Positions 17,547 to 27,850 are shown, counted from the stretch's first letter. The stretch is 64,000 nucleotides of DNA from Henriciella sp. (GCF_029937755.1 NZ_JAPYPG010000001.1:744001-808000); one strand, 5' to 3'. The notes: a model not told the origin generated them from the letters alone. Translations and numbers: made by a program.

Positions 17547-18212
17547 ATGTATTTTTCAGTCCCCGATGTCCTGCCGCCGGAAGATGTTCACCGGGTCCGC
17601 AAAAAGGCCGCCCAGCTCGACTGGGCCGATGGCCGCTCAACTGCAGGCCGCACCGCCAAGACGGTAAAATCCAACCTCCAGGCCGACCTGACCAGCGATC
17701 TTGGGCAAGGCCTTCACGATTTCCTGATGAAAGCGATTTCCGGACACAGCCTTGTAAAACGCTCCGCCCGGCCCAAACGCTTTTCCCGGCTGCTCCTCAG
17801 CCGAACAGAAGGCGGCGGGCATTATGGCTACCATGTCGATAATGCGATCATGGGCCGGGATGGACACCAGCTCCGGACCGACCTCTCCTTCACGCTCTTC
17901 CTGTCCGACCCAGAGAGCTATGACGGCGGTGAACTGAACATGATGCTTCCCGCCGGGGACTTCGATGCCAAGCCCGCTGCCGGTACGCTGATCCTGTACC
18001 CCTCAGGCGCACTCCATCAGGTGAAGCCCGTGACCTCCGGCTCACGACTGGCCTGTGTCGGCTGGATCGAGAGCCGGATCCAGCGGCAGGACCAGCGCGA
18101 ACTTCTCTTCGACCTGGAAACGGTTCGCGCCTCCCTTCAATCCGGTCAGAACGAACAGCGCCTGGTGATAGACAAGTCGATCTCGAACCTCATCCGGATG
18201 TGGGCCGGCTAG
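17547..18212 (+). CDS. Fe(II)/2-oxoglutarate PKHD-type hydroxylase (YbiX/PiuC family)
   Basis: A 221-residue protein close to the family length (about 226). ATG 17547 gives the family-like start MYFSVPDVL. The ORF-track start at 17514 lies inside the Fur-like box and is unlikely. The iron ligands are His96 and Asp98 (YGYHVDNA) and His157 (SGALHQVKPV), with Arg about ten residues on for 2-oxoglutarate. LFLSDPESYDGGEL and LILYPSGALH are strongly conserved in YbiX/PiuC. Members are linked to iron and siderophore uptake; the substrate is unknown. Convergent with and overlapping the phytase-like gene by 4 bp. Confidence 0.9.
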   Translation: MYFSVPDVLPPEDVHRVRKKAAQLDWADGRSTAGRTAKTVKSNLQADLTSDLGQGLHDFLMKAISGHSLVKRSARPKRFSRLLLSRTEGGGHYGYHVDNAIMGRDGHQLRTDLSFTLFLSDPESYDGGELNMMLPAGDFDAKPAAGTLILYPSGALHQVKPVTSGSRLACVGWIESRIQRQDQRELLFDLETVRASLQSGQNEQRLVIDKSISNLIRMWAG

Positions 18213-19288
18213 CCCACTGTTGAGCGCACGCGGAAGGCAAAAAGCAACGTCCTCTGCTTCTCGCTGAAATTGTCGTCAGCAATGATGAAGAGGCGTATAT
18301 CGCCGTCCGGACCCTCGCTGACGGCGATGCCCTCGAAATTGTCGACGGTTATCGGACGGGCGATGCGGCCAAGGATGCGCGTCTTCTTCTGCGGACCTGT
18401 TGCCGTAATCAGGATCGAGTTGCCCGTCAGCGGATTGTAGGCGCGGTGCAGGCTGTAAAGAGTCCCATCCTTTGCATCCAGCCCGACGAGCGGAAGACCC
18501 TCTCCGTCGATCCACTCGCGCGCGGCAAATTGCGGAACACCGCCTTCGTCAATCACGGCGACAGGACCAAGCCGGTCGATGACGGTTTCGAGGCCGACAA
18601 GTAGCTGGCGGTCGAGCTGGGCCAGGCCTTCGGCACCGGAATTTCCTCTGATCGAGGCGCCTAGCGAGGCTGGAGAGCTGGTGATGTCGGAGACCGGGAT
18701 ACCCCGCGCATTGCTGCCGCAGGTGCCGTAGGCATAGGCCAGCACACGGTGATGACGCTCGAAACTGATAAACGCCAGACCATCATCGTATTCCAAACCC
18801 TCCGAGTCCGCCTCGGCCTTGCCGGGCATGATTTCGCCGGAGGCATCGCGCAAGAAGGCAAGGGTCGCCTGTCCGGTCGGCGCCAATTCCGAGGGGTCAA
18901 ACCCGATCTCCACCAGCGCTCCGCCATCGGAGACCGCGAGCAAGTCTCCTGTAGGCAGGACCTTCAGACCTGACAGACCACCAAAGGACCCGGGCGCCGC
19001 TGAAAGCGCCCAGCCGCCAAGATAGTCCAGTCCGCCGAGCGCCTCGCTGGCTGTCGCTTCATCCCCGAGCGTGACAGGCTTCACATCCAGCAGGAAGGAC
19101 ATCGCGAAACCATCGCCCGTCCCGTCCGGGCAGGACTGCATGATCAAGTCATCGCGATGGTCTGCAACGTGCCATGCACTTTCAGCCGGAAGAGGCGAAA
19201 ACTCTTCCGGGGCAGACCCACGGCACGCCGGTAGCAAACAGATGAGAAGCGCGAGACCAATGCATGCCGATGGTTTCATGGCCCTCAT
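18209..19288 (-). CDS. Phytase-like esterase-family lipoprotein (PF13449 type)
   Basis: A 359-residue predicted lipoprotein with a signal ending in LLPAC (Cys22, or Cys19 if the second Met is the start). The mature part resembles the 'esterase-like activity of phytase' family: FGGLSGLKVLPTGDLLAVSD, a D-S-E-G-L-E motif, NSGAEGLAQL and VDNFEGIAV near the end, as expected for a beta-propeller. Enzyme activity of this family is poorly defined. It is downstream of cobT on the same strand with a 27-bp gap, so it may be read through from cobS-cobT. Confidence 0.75.
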   Translation of the reverse strand: MRAMKPSACIGLALLICLLPACRGSAPEEFSPLPAESAWHVADHRDDLIMQSCPDGTGDGFAMSFLLDVKPVTLGDEATASEALGGLDYLGGWALSAAPGSFGGLSGLKVLPTGDLLAVSDGGALVEIGFDPSELAPTGQATLAFLRDASGEIMPGKAEADSEGLEYDDGLAFISFERHHRVLAYAYGTCGSNARGIPVSDITSSPASLGASIRGNSGAEGLAQLDRQLLVGLETVIDRLGPVAVIDEGGVPQFAAREWIDGEGLPLVGLDAKDGTLYSLHRAYNPLTGNSILITATGPQKKTRILGRIARPITVDNFEGIAVSEGPDGDIRLFIIADDNFSEKQRTLLFAFRVRSTVG

Positions 19289-19315
19289 TCCTCTTTGGCG
19301 TAGCGGGCCCGGGCC

Positions 19316-21328
19316 CTAGGGTTTTGAGGCTTTTCGTGCGGCTTCCTGAAGGCTGGTCGTGCGCACATCGCGCCCCGCACCGACCTTCGAGCCATAGCGT
19401 GGACCGCCAGACCCGGTCGCGGAAACCCCGCTCGAATAGGAGCGCTTCTCGCCCCGAAGAGGCGGCACCGACATGGCGGTCGGGTCGGGCGCGTTACCCT
19501 TTTCGTCAAACAGGCTGGCAAGCTGCTCGGTCATCGCACCGCCGAGCTGTTCAGCGTCAACGATGGTCACAGCACGGCGATAGTAGCGCGTGACATCGTG
19601 GCCGATGCCGATAGCGATCAGTTCGACCGGGCTGCGGTTCTCGATTTCGGCGATGACCTGACGCAGGTGACGCTCAAGATAGTTGCCGACATTCACGCTC
19701 AGCGTTGAATCGTCGACCGGCGCACCGTCAGAAATCACCATCATGATCTTGCGCTGCTCCGGCCGGCCGAGAAGCCGCTCATGCGCCCAGAGCAGGGCTT
19801 CGCCGTCAATATTCTCCTTGAGAAGGCCCTCGCGCATCATCAGGCCAAGATTACGCCGCGCCCGGCGCCATGGCGCATCGGCGGACTTGTAGATGATATG
19901 GCGTAAATCATTGAGGCGACCCGGCCCCGCCGGTTTGTTCGCCTTGACCCAGTCCTCGCGTGAGAGGCCGCCTTTCCAGGCCTTGGTCGTGAAGCCAAGA
20001 ATCTCGACCTTTACCCCACAGCGCTCGAGTGTCCGCGCGAGGATGTCCGCACAAAGGGCCGCAACCATGATGGGACGGCCGCGCATTGAGCCCGAATTGT
20101 CGAGCAGCAGCGTGACAACTGTGTCGCGGAATTCGCTGTCGTCTTCCTGCTTGAAGGAAAGTGGTACCGTTGGATCGGTGATGACCCGCGTCAGGCGGGC
20201 TGTATCGAGCACGCCTTCTTCCAGGTCGAAGGACCAGGACCGGTTCTGCTGCGCCATGAGACGGCGCTGCAAGCGGTTAGCCAGTTTGGACACCGCGCCC
20301 TGCAGAGACTGGAGCTGGTGGTCCAGATAGGCGCGCAGGCGTGCCAGCTCCTCCGGATCACAGAGATCGGGCGCATTGGCGACCTCGTCATGCGCCTTCG
20401 TATAGGTGCGGTAGACGAAGTCCTGCTTGTCGTCGCCTTCGCGGAAATTCGGACGCAGCGGCTTTGAGCCATCATCGCTCTCATCGACATCATCGTCGCC
20501 CTCGGCGTCAGCATCGGCGTCGACCTGGACGTTCGTCTCGTCGCCATCGACCTCGTCACTGTCACCTGCTTCCATCTCCTCGGTGGAGCTACCCTCGGTC
20601 TCATCACCCGCTTCCGGGTCATCGCTTGCCGTGCTCTGGTCTTCGGAGTCGGATTCTTCTTCGGCCTGACTGTCGTCTTCGCTATCCTCGCCGGACTCTT
20701 CACCCTCGGTCAGGTCCTTGATGAGCTTCTGCACCGTCTTTGCGAAAGCACGCTGGTCGTTCAGCTGCTCCATCAGCTTTTCGAGGGTATCGCCCCCCTT
20801 CTCGGTGATCTCGTCACGCCAGAGCGAAGCAATGCCCTCGGCTTCTGGCGGAAGGGCCCGTCCGGTCAGTCTCTCCCGAAGAAGGAATTCGAGTGCCGGG
20901 GCAATCGGCGCCTCGGTACGGTCCTGCATGCGGGTATAGCCCGCCTTCTCGCAGCGGGCTGCAAGTGCGGCATCCAGATTGTTGGCCGTACCGTCCATCG
21001 CGCGCGAGCCGATCGACTCGATGCGCGCGCGCTCCGCGGCTTCATAGACCTGCCGGGCCATCTCGCCGCTCGGACGCTCGGCATTGTGTGCCTCAGGGTC
21101 GTGATGCGCCATGCGCAGGGATAATGCGTCGGCTTCACCGCGCGCCCGCGCCGCCTGACGTTCTGAAAGTTCGCGCGGCGGCGTTTGCAGAACAAGCCTT
21201 TCACCCTCCGCTCTGCCAGCCTCAGCAGTGAACGACGCCTCGACATCGCGGGTCTGACTCATCGCCTTGGCGGTGGTTGCCAGCGCCTGCTTGAAGAGTT
21301 CGAATGGCGTGTCGTCGGTCTTGGCCAT
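19316..21328 (-). CDS. cobT: Cobaltochelatase subunit CobT
   Basis: A 670-residue protein starting at MAKTDDTPF (ATG 21328; a GTG three codons earlier is the ORF-track start). Three parts are visible: a helical N-terminal region, a highly acidic linker of Asp/Glu/Ser (about residues 205-300), and a C-terminal von Willebrand A domain with the MIDAS motif [13 protein letters not shown]. With the AAA+ partner CobS it powers cobalt insertion by CobN in aerobic cobalamin synthesis. No cobN or other cobalamin gene is in this window, so another chelatase-like role is possible. Confidence 0.9.
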   Translation of the reverse strand: MAKTDDTPFELFKQALATTAKAMSQTRDVEASFTAEAGRAEGERLVLQTPPRELSERQAARARGEADALSLRMAHHDPEAHNAERPSGEMARQVYEAAERARIESIGSRAMDGTANNLDAALAARCEKAGYTRMQDRTEAPIAPALEFLLRERLTGRALPPEAEGIASLWRDEITEKGGDTLEKLMEQLNDQRAFAKTVQKLIKDLTEGEESGEDSEDDSQAEEESDSEDQSTASDDPEAGDETEGSSTEEMEAGDSDEVDGDETNVQVDADADAEGDDDVDESDDGSKPLRPNFREGDDKQDFVYRTYTKAHDEVANAPDLCDPEELARLRAYLDHQLQSLQGAVSKLANRLQRRLMAQQNRSWSFDLEEGVLDTARLTRVITDPTVPLSFKQEDDSEFRDTVVTLLLDNSGSMRGRPIMVAALCADILARTLERCGVKVEILGFTTKAWKGGLSREDWVKANKPAGPGRLNDLRHIIYKSADAPWRRARRNLGLMMREGLLKENIDGEALLWAHERLLGRPEQRKIMMVISDGAPVDDSTLSVNVGNYLERHLRQVIAEIENRSPVELIAIGIGHDVTRYYRRAVTIVDAEQLGGAMTEQLASLFDEKGNAPDPTAMSVPPLRGEKRSYSSGVSATGSGGPRYGSKVGAGRDVRTTSLQEAARKASKP

Positions 21329-21401
21329 GGGACTCACATAGCGATTCTGCTCGCGGATGCGAAGCGTGATCGCAGGGAAAGGGTTCGGGCCGCGCCGCCG
21401 A

Positions 21402-22385
21402 TTAAGCGACGCGCACCATCAGGGCACTCTCGGGCAGATCCTCGTCGAAGCAACGCTGATACATCTCCGCCACCAGCGGCCGCTCGAGTTCGTCGCACTT
21501 GTTCAGGAAGGTCATCCGGAACGAATGGCCCAGATCCCCGAAAATCTTGTAGTTCTCAGCCCAGGTAATCACCGTCCGCGGGCTCATCACGGTCGAAATA
21601 TCCCCGTTCATGAAGGCATTCCGCGTAAGGTCGGCGAGCCGCACCATCTTGGAGAGCAGTTCCTTGTCGAGATCAGCCGCCTTCGTTGCGATGATCTCCA
21701 CTTCGGCGTCATGCTCAAGATAGTTGAGCGTGGTGACGATGCTCCAGCGGTCCATCTGGCCCTGATTGAGCTGCTGCGTGCCGTGATAGAGACCCGTGGT
21801 ATCGCCGAGCCCAACCGTATTGGTTGTGGCGAAAAGCCGGAAATAGGGGTTCGGCGAGATGACGCGGTTCTGGTCAAGCAGCGTCAGCCGTCCTGATGCT
21901 TCAAGAACGCGCTGGATCACGAACATCACGTCCGGGCGCCCGGCATCATACTCATCGAAGGTGATCGCAACCGGGCGCTGAAGCGCCCAGGGAAGGATAC
22001 CTTCGCGGAATTCGGTCACCTGCTTGCCGTCGCGCAGCACGATCGCATCCTTGCCAACCATGTCGATCCGGCTGACATGACTGTCGAGGTTGATCCGGAT
22101 CATCGGCCAGTTGAGGCGGGCGGCAACCTGCTCAATGTGGGTCGACTTGCCGGTACCGTGATAGCCCTGGACCATAACGCGGCGGTTGTGCTCGAAACCG
22201 GCAAGGATCGCCAGGGTCGTCTGAGGATCAAAGCGATAGGCGTCGTCGAATTCCGGCACATACTCCGTTTTGTCCTTGAATCCGTGAACGACCATGTCGG
22301 TGTCGATGCCGAACACGTCGCGGACCTTGATTTCTTCAGTCGGTTCAAGGCCGGTCAGAGCATCGGTTTCGCTGGTCAGGCTCAT
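21402..22385 (-). CDS. cobS: Cobaltochelatase subunit CobS (AAA+ ATPase)
   Basis: A 327-residue MoxR-like AAA+ ATPase. ATG 22385 is chosen over the longer ORF because GGAG lies upstream and MSLTSETD begins a plausible N-terminus. Walker A is GYHGTGKST, Walker B is ITFDEYD, and sensor 1 is the [14 protein letters not shown] region. [16 protein letters not shown] is typical of CobS. It precedes cobT by 73 bp, so the pair form an operon. Confidence 0.93.
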   Translation of the reverse strand: MSLTSETDALTGLEPTEEIKVRDVFGIDTDMVVHGFKDKTEYVPEFDDAYRFDPQTTLAILAGFEHNRRVMVQGYHGTGKSTHIEQVAARLNWPMIRINLDSHVSRIDMVGKDAIVLRDGKQVTEFREGILPWALQRPVAITFDEYDAGRPDVMFVIQRVLEASGRLTLLDQNRVISPNPYFRLFATTNTVGLGDTTGLYHGTQQLNQGQMDRWSIVTTLNYLEHDAEVEIIATKAADLDKELLSKMVRLADLTRNAFMNGDISTVMSPRTVITWAENYKIFGDLGHSFRMTFLNKCDELERPLVAEMYQRCFDEDLPESALMVRVA

Positions 22386-22473
22386 TAGGTGTAGTCTCCG
22401 AAATTCGCTTTCGTCTGTCAGATGGGGTTCTAGCACGCGAATGAAATGCGACTAGTGCGACGCAGGGTAAAGA

Positions 22474-24150
22474 TCAGTCAGCCTGTTGCCACACTATTTC
22501 GCCCTGAACCACCGTCATGACGGGTTTTGCGTCGAGTATATTTTCCTCAGCCACGGTCAAGAGGTCGCGGTCGAAAACGGTAAAATCGGCGATCTTTCCG
22601 GCTTCGATCGTGCCGAGGTCGGTCTCCATGAACGAGGCATAGGCAGCTGCAGACGTGAAGAGCTCAAGCGCGCTGGTGCGCGAGATTGCCTGCTCCGGGT
22701 GCCAACCCTTGCCGGACAGGCCTTCAAGATCCTTGCGCACAACAGCGGCATAATACTCGATCAGCGGCGAGCCCACCTCCACGGGTGCGTCTGATCCACC
22801 GACGATAACGGCACCGGCGTCCAGAAGATCCTGCCAGGCATAAGCCCCGTCGAGACGCTCCATGCCGAGGCGGGCCGGCGCAAATTTCAGGTCGCCAATC
22901 GCGTGCGAGGGCTGCATCGATGCAATAAGGCCGAGATCCGCAATGCGCTGGATATCGGCCGGATCGAGAATTTGCGTGTGCTCAATGCGCCAGCGTTTGG
23001 CTTCGGTATAGCCGCCAGCGTCAAACGCCTCGATGATCCTGTGATTGGCAAGATCACCGATTGCATGAATGGCGAGCTGGTAACCGGCCTTATCGGCGTT
23101 TCGCATCTGCGCCTTCAGCCCCTCCGGCTCCAGAAGCGATAACCCTGACGTGTCGGGCCGGTCGGAATAGGGCTCCATGAGCAGCGCACCGCGGGAGCCG
23201 AGCGCGCCGTCCATATACAGCTTGACCGCCCGATTTGTTATAGTGTCCGTCTCGAAGGCGTGCTCGGCGGCAATCCCCGCGCCGGACTTGTCGTAGGCAT
23301 TCCAGAGACGAAGCGGCATCAACCCTTCAGCATCAAGGTCTGCAAGAATTTCCGCATGCTCCGGCGGCACCGACATGTTGTGCACACCCGTCCAGCCACG
23401 GGACACATAGACTTTCGCACCCTCGATATAGGCGCGGCGGATATCATCTTCGCTCGGTTCGGCCAGCAATGCCCACACCGGCGACATGGCATTGTCGATC
23501 AGGATGCCCGTAGCCCGACCTGTCTCGTCGCGCTCGATCTTGCCGCCGGCAGGATCGGGCGTGGTCTCATCAATTCCGGCCGCTTCCAGCGCTGCCGAAC
23601 TTGCGACCAGCGCATGTCCGTCCGAGCGTCCCAGAATGACGATCCGGTCGCCGACGGCAGCATCAAGATCAGCGGCTGACGGCATGCGCTCCTCCGGCCA
23701 CCCGGTTTCGATCCACCCGCGCCCGGCGATGATGGCATCTGCCGGCACGGTATCAGCCTCCGCCTCAACCCGCGAAACCAGATCAGCGACAGACGCCGTC
23801 CCCGTAAGGTCGAGCGACAATTCCCGCTGCCCGATGCCGAGCAAGTGGGCATGACCATCGACAAAACCCGGATACATGACCGCCCCATCCAGGCTGATGA
23901 TGCGAACCTCATCCTCCGACCAGTCTTGCGACAGCGGTGGAGCCGTCCCGACAATCCGACCGGCAGCATCGACTGTAACGGCCTCAACTGTCTCCGGGGT
24001 ATCGAGACCGGTATAGATCGTACCGCCTGTATAGATGGTAAGGCGCCCGTCAGCTGCGGCGGTCTGAGTTTCCGTGTCGGGCGTGTCCGGAGCGGTTCCA
24101 CACCCAGCCAGCAAGGCCGCGCTCACAGCAAGAAGTAATCTATGGATCAT
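22474..24150 (-). CDS. YtcJ-like amidohydrolase, lipoprotein
   Basis: A 558-residue metal-dependent hydrolase of the amidohydrolase-3 type. The signal peptide ends in a lipobox, LLAGC (Cys17), so it is probably attached to a membrane on the periplasmic side. Metal-site motifs are present: PGFVDGHAHL (HxH), AIHAIGDLANHRII, RIEHTQ and GSDAPVE. The carboxylated Lys is probably in KLYMDGALGSRGA. Members act on varied amides and N-substituted compounds; the substrate cannot be deduced. It stands alone between rpmB and cobS. Confidence 0.85.
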   Translation of the reverse strand: MIHRLLLAVSAALLAGCGTAPDTPDTETQTAAADGRLTIYTGGTIYTGLDTPETVEAVTVDAAGRIVGTAPPLSQDWSEDEVRIISLDGAVMYPGFVDGHAHLLGIGQRELSLDLTGTASVADLVSRVEAEADTVPADAIIAGRGWIETGWPEERMPSAADLDAAVGDRIVILGRSDGHALVASSAALEAAGIDETTPDPAGGKIERDETGRATGILIDNAMSPVWALLAEPSEDDIRRAYIEGAKVYVSRGWTGVHNMSVPPEHAEILADLDAEGLMPLRLWNAYDKSGAGIAAEHAFETDTITNRAVKLYMDGALGSRGALLMEPYSDRPDTSGLSLLEPEGLKAQMRNADKAGYQLAIHAIGDLANHRIIEAFDAGGYTEAKRWRIEHTQILDPADIQRIADLGLIASMQPSHAIGDLKFAPARLGMERLDGAYAWQDLLDAGAVIVGGSDAPVEVGSPLIEYYAAVVRKDLEGLSGKGWHPEQAISRTSALELFTSAAAYASFMETDLGTIEAGKIADFTVFDRDLLTVAEENILDAKPVMTVVQGEIVWQQAD

Positions 24151-24219
24151 GGCTCACCCTCCGGTATGACTGGTCCGGCTTAACCGCTCGCCGTGGAAGG
24201 CACAACGTGATCGCAACGC

Positions 24220-24248
24220 AAAAAAAATGCGTCCCGGAGGACGCATTT
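24220..24248 (-). terminator. Rho-independent terminator downstream of rpmB
   Basis: AAATGCGTCC (24225-24234) pairs perfectly with GGACGCATTT (24239-24248) around a CGGA loop. On the minus strand it is followed by a run of T (A run at 24220-24227). It lies 27 bp beyond the rpmB stop and is the clearest intrinsic terminator in the window. The stem's terminal T residues could give weak termination on the plus strand too. Confidence 0.9.
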
Positions 24249-24274
24249 CTCAATTCGTGTCAGTTTGCGGTGAT

Positions 24275-24571
24275 TCAGGCTTCCGCGCCTTCTTCGGCCC
24301 GCTTCTGGATATCGCGCTTGATCTTCAGCGCTTTCGGCGAAAGCTTCTCGTCCTTCGCCTTGGCGAGATAGCCGTCAAGGCCGCCGAGCTTGTCGACCGT
24401 GCGCAGCGTTTTCGCCGCAATCCGCATCGAGAAAGCCTGGTTGAGGGCTTCCGACCGAAGGGTCACGTTCACCAGGTTCGGCAGGAACCGGCGCTTGGTC
24501 TTGATGTTCGAGTGGCTGACGGAGTGGCCGATAATCGGCTTGACGCCAGAAAGTTCGCATTCGCGTGCCAT
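24275..24571 (-). CDS. rpmB: 50S ribosomal protein L28
   Basis: A 98-residue basic protein of normal alphaproteobacterial length. ATG 24571 gives MARECELSG; the ORF-track extension (MSERP) is probably not translated. The block GHSVSHSNIKTKRRFLPNL followed by LRSEALNQAFSMRIAAKTLRTVDK is diagnostic for bL28. It is monocistronic with its own terminator and divergent from a DUF3108 gene, an arrangement I associate with other alphaproteobacteria. Confidence 0.96.
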   Translation of the reverse strand: MARECELSGVKPIIGHSVSHSNIKTKRRFLPNLVNVTLRSEALNQAFSMRIAAKTLRTVDKLGGLDGYLAKAKDEKLSPKALKIKRDIQKRAEEGAEA

Positions 24572-24786
24572 GGGGCGCTCGCTCAATCTAGATGTTCATG
24601 TAAAACAGAAGCGGCGCTCTTACGCGGCGATCGAACCCACGTCAACCGCTAGCCTCAGCAGGGAACGAATGACGTAACAGTGATTTAATTGCGGCAAAGC
24701 GGGGGCAGCCCTGTTCAGGCCGCATTCGGCAAGGCACATATAGACCCTCTCCCGTGGACTGGAGATAATAGAGGACACTCGCGACC

Positions 24787-25659
24787 ATGAAACGACTGAT
24801 CGCTGCAACCAGCCTTCTCGGCCTTATGTCTGTCGGCTCAATGGCCGCTGACACCGCTCCGCCCGCGCAGACGCCGCTCTCGGCGGTCAAGGCAGGGGAG
24901 CCGATGAAGATGGTTTACGAGGTCAAGGCGAATGCCTGGGCCCTGATCATCCCCATTACCGGCAAGGCCAACTTCCGCGTGGACATGAAGCCCGAAACCT
25001 ACTCCATCAAAGGCAAGGTGAAGACGACGGGCCTGGCTGACATCCTCGTCAATTACGACATGGAGCTCGCAGCGAGCGGCTACGTCCGTGACGACCATCT
25101 CGAGACCTACGCCTATGTCTCACAGAATAGTGACGGCAAGAAGAACCGGCGAGTCGAGATGACCTATGGCAAGACCGATGTCGATATGACGGCCAAACCG
25201 AAATTCGGCAGCCTTGGTGAGCCGCCAGCCACCCCTGAACAGAAGCTCAACGCCAGCGATCCGCTGACGGCTTTCCTTGGCCACGGCTTCATTCCGCGCG
25301 CAGCCGGCGAGGATCCATGTGGCGGGCCGATGAAGATTTTCGACGGGCGTCAGCTGACCTGGCTTCACTTCGAGAACCATGGCCTCAAGCCGATCAAGAC
25401 GCAGGGCTACAAGGGCGAGGCCTATGAATGCCATGTGAGCATGGATCGCATCGCAGGCTACGAAGAAGACGAGATCAACAAGGACACGCTGACCGGCATC
25501 GATGGCCCGCTTCGCATGTGGATGGCCCCGCTGCCCAACGGCGCAATCATGCCAGTGAAGATCCAGGCGGATACCGAGGACATCGGCACGGTAACGCTGC
25601 AGGTCTCGAAACTGAAATTCCTGCCCCTTGAAACGGAAGTGGCGGGCAATCCCGACTGA
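24787..25659 (+). CDS. DUF3108-type secreted protein
   Basis: A 290-residue protein with a signal peptide (cleavage after about residue 20, SMA-A). The mature region is beta-rich and resembles DUF3108: MVYEVKANAWALIIPITGKANFRV near the start, DPLTAFLGHGF in the middle, and a DGRQLTWLHF block. Two cysteines (DPCGG, YECHV) may pair. The family is periplasmic and of unknown function. A GAGGA sequence lies upstream of ATG 24787. Confidence 0.75.
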   Translation: MKRLIAATSLLGLMSVGSMAADTAPPAQTPLSAVKAGEPMKMVYEVKANAWALIIPITGKANFRVDMKPETYSIKGKVKTTGLADILVNYDMELAASGYVRDDHLETYAYVSQNSDGKKNRRVEMTYGKTDVDMTAKPKFGSLGEPPATPEQKLNASDPLTAFLGHGFIPRAAGEDPCGGPMKIFDGRQLTWLHFENHGLKPIKTQGYKGEAYECHVSMDRIAGYEEDEINKDTLTGIDGPLRMWMAPLPNGAIMPVKIQADTEDIGTVTLQVSKLKFLPLETEVAGNPD

Positions 25660-25727
25660 TCGTCGCCATGAAGGATGCGTCCGGCCCGCGTTGACCAATT
25701 ATGGCGGCGCGGGCTAAGGGCGTGCAA

Positions 25728-26543
25728 ATGTCGAATTCGTCTTTCAAGATCACCACCTGGAACATCAACTCCGTACGCCTGCGGGCCCCGAATGTGCAGA
25801 AGTTTCTGGTGGCTGAGGCACCGGATGTCCTTTGCCTTCAGGAGATCAAGTGCCAGACAGGCGAATTTCCGGCCAAGGCCTTCAACGAGATCGGCTACAA
25901 GCATCATCAGGTGCTTGGCCAGTCGGGCGGTCATCATGGCGTCGCGATTGTCTCAAAACATCCGATCGAGCCGCTCACAGCCCTTCCGCTCTGCCGGGAG
26001 GGCCACTCCCGCGTACAGGCGGCGCTAATCGAAGGCTTCGAGATCCATAATATCTACCTGCCGGCTGGCGGCGATGTGCCTGATCCTGACGCAAACGAGA
26101 AGTTCGCGCACAAACTCGATTTTCTGGGGTGCATGGCACGCGACTACGCCAAAGCGCCGAATGGGCCCGTACCGCGCGTGCTGGTGGGGGACCTCAACGT
26201 CGCGCCGCACGAGAACGATGTTTGGTCGCACAAGCAACTGCTCAAGATTGTCTCTCATACGCCGGTGGAAACCGAAGCGTTGGAGAAAGCGCGCAAGGAT
26301 GGCGGCTTCACCGACATTGCACGCGAACTCCATGAGGACGATCAGAAGCTCTACACCTGGTGGTCCTATCGGGCGAAAGACTGGGCCGCATCCAATCGCG
26401 GCCGTCGGCTTGATCATATCTGGGCGAACGACAAGGGAATGGGCCTTGTCGATCCGAGCAGCTATCGCATCCATCTAGGCTGGCGCGGCGGCTGGAAGCC
26501 ATCGGATCACGCACCCGTCAGCACAACTTTCGCACGCGCCTGA
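25728..26543 (+). CDS. xthA: Exodeoxyribonuclease III / AP endonuclease
   Basis: A 271-residue member of the exonuclease-endonuclease-phosphatase fold that acts in base-excision repair. Motifs are in order: TTWNINSVRLR, LCLQEIKCQ (metal Glu), the GDLNVAPHENDVW block (catalytic Asp/Asn), RLDHIWA and SDHAPV (catalytic His). A start at ATG 25728 (MSNSSFKITTWN) is preferred because AAGGG lies upstream. The ORF-track start at 25701 adds nine residues and cannot be excluded. It ends 3 bp from the convergent cenR stop. Confidence 0.93.
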   Translation: MSNSSFKITTWNINSVRLRAPNVQKFLVAEAPDVLCLQEIKCQTGEFPAKAFNEIGYKHHQVLGQSGGHHGVAIVSKHPIEPLTALPLCREGHSRVQAALIEGFEIHNIYLPAGGDVPDPDANEKFAHKLDFLGCMARDYAKAPNGPVPRVLVGDLNVAPHENDVWSHKQLLKIVSHTPVETEALEKARKDGGFTDIARELHEDDQKLYTWWSYRAKDWAASNRGRRLDHIWANDKGMGLVDPSSYRIHLGWRGGWKPSDHAPVSTTFARA

Positions 26544-26546
26544 CCG

Positions 26547-27236
26547 TCAGCTGGCGTGGAGGCGGTAGCCGCCGGTTTCCGTCAGGAGCAGACGCGCATT
26601 CGCCGGATCGGGCTCAATCTTCTGGCGCAGCCGATAGACATGGGTTTCGAGCGTATGCGTCGTGACAGCCGCATTGTATCCCCACACTTCGGACAATAGT
26701 TCATCGCGCGGCACCGACTTCCCGCCCGCCCGGTAGAGGTATTTCAGGATATTGGTTTCCTTCTCAGTGAGCCTGATTTTGCGCTCGTCTTCGCGAACCA
26801 GAAGCTTCATCGCCGGATGGAACTCGTACGGCCCGACCATGAAGGTTGCGTCCTCGCTCTGCTCGAAACTCCTCAAATGGGCTCGCACGCGGGCAAGAAG
26901 GACCGAAAAGCGGAAAGGCTTGGTGACATAGTCATTGGCACCGGAATCGAGCCCCAGGATGGCATCGGCATCCGTATCCTGCCCTGTCAGCATGACAATG
27001 GGCGCGCGAACGCCGCGTGAGCGCATCACCTTGCAGGCTTCGCGTCCATCCATGTCCGGCAGCTCGACATCAAGCAGGATCAGGTCCAGCCGGTCACGCT
27101 CCGCGATCTTGAGGGCTTCGGTCGCATTCTCCGCTTCGAGACACTCGAAGCCATCATGGAGACCAAACTGCTCAGCGAGCGCGGCGCGCAAATCTTCATC
27201 ATCATCGACAAGCAGGATTGTCTTCTTGCTCATCAT
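26547..27236 (-). CDS. cenR: OmpR-family response regulator, CenR-like
   Basis: A 229-residue regulator (ATG 27236, or the next ATG at 27233; the longer ORF overlaps the divergent gene). The receiver domain has the acidic pair LLVDDDEDLR, the phosphorylation site LILLDVELPDMDG and GANDYVTKPFRF. The winged-helix domain shows KIRLTEKETNILKYLYRAGGK and TTHTLETHVYRLRQKIEPD. From memory it resembles Caulobacter CenR closely, a response regulator essential for envelope integrity and paired there with kinase CenK, which is not in this window. It is divergent from an L,D-transpeptidase, a fitting envelope gene. Confidence 0.75.
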   Translation of the reverse strand: MMSKKTILLVDDDEDLRAALAEQFGLHDGFECLEAENATEALKIAERDRLDLILLDVELPDMDGREACKVMRSRGVRAPIVMLTGQDTDADAILGLDSGANDYVTKPFRFSVLLARVRAHLRSFEQSEDATFMVGPYEFHPAMKLLVREDERKIRLTEKETNILKYLYRAGGKSVPRDELLSEVWGYNAAVTTHTLETHVYRLRQKIEPDPANARLLLTETGGYRLHAS

Positions 27237-27334
27237 TGGCCATCTCCGACGTAATAAGTGTTGCGCTCTTAAAAGCGCGTCCGGTGAGCTATCATCAAAT
27301 CTTAGCCCCGGGGTCATATCACAATTTTGGGAGC

Positions 27335-27850
27335 ATGCGCGTGACCGCACGATTCAAGACCACTTCCAGAGGCGGACTCGAAGGCGAGGGACTGTCGCTG
27401 ATGTGCGCACATGGAAAGGGCGGTTTCATTGCAGCTGAGCAGAAAAGGGAAGGCGATGGCGCCTCTCCCATCGGAGTCTGGACCATGAAGCGCGTCTTCT
27501 GGCGGCCTGACCGCCTGTCCCGTCCCATAACCGGTCTGCCAACTGTGCCGCTTCGCGAACATGACGGGTGGTGCGATGAGGCAAGCGACCCACTCTATAA
27601 CAGGCCCGTACGCTTGCCCTATCCAGCCAGTTGCGAGCGCCTGTGGCGCGATGACGCCATCTACGACATCATCGTGGAACTCGATCACAACAGCGCCCCG
27701 GTAGTGCCTGCCGCCGGCAGCGCGATCTTCTTTCACCTCGCGCGTCCGGACTATGCGGACACACAGGGCTGCATTGCCATTGCAAAAACCGACATGCTGG
27801 ATGTCCTGGCCCTGAGTGGGCCGGGCAGCATTCTGGAAATCGCAGCCTAG
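27335..27850 (+). CDS. L,D-transpeptidase (YkuD) family protein
   Basis: A 171-residue protein starting at ATG 27335, with GGGAG just upstream. It carries a YkuD catalytic core: FFHLARPDYADTQGCIAI with the His and the nucleophile Cys in a (T/S)xGC(I/V) setting, and the upstream SPIGVWTMKRVFWR block. It belongs to the COG3786-like branch, whose members are cytoplasmic or periplasmic; no clear signal peptide is visible. Such enzymes cross-link or anchor peptidoglycan, though this branch is poorly characterised. It overlaps convergent yggS by 4 bp. Confidence 0.8.
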   Translation: MRVTARFKTTSRGGLEGEGLSLMCAHGKGGFIAAEQKREGDGASPIGVWTMKRVFWRPDRLSRPITGLPTVPLREHDGWCDEASDPLYNRPVRLPYPASCERLWRDDAIYDIIVELDHNSAPVVPAAGSAIFFHLARPDYADTQGCIAIAKTDMLDVLALSGPGSILEIAA

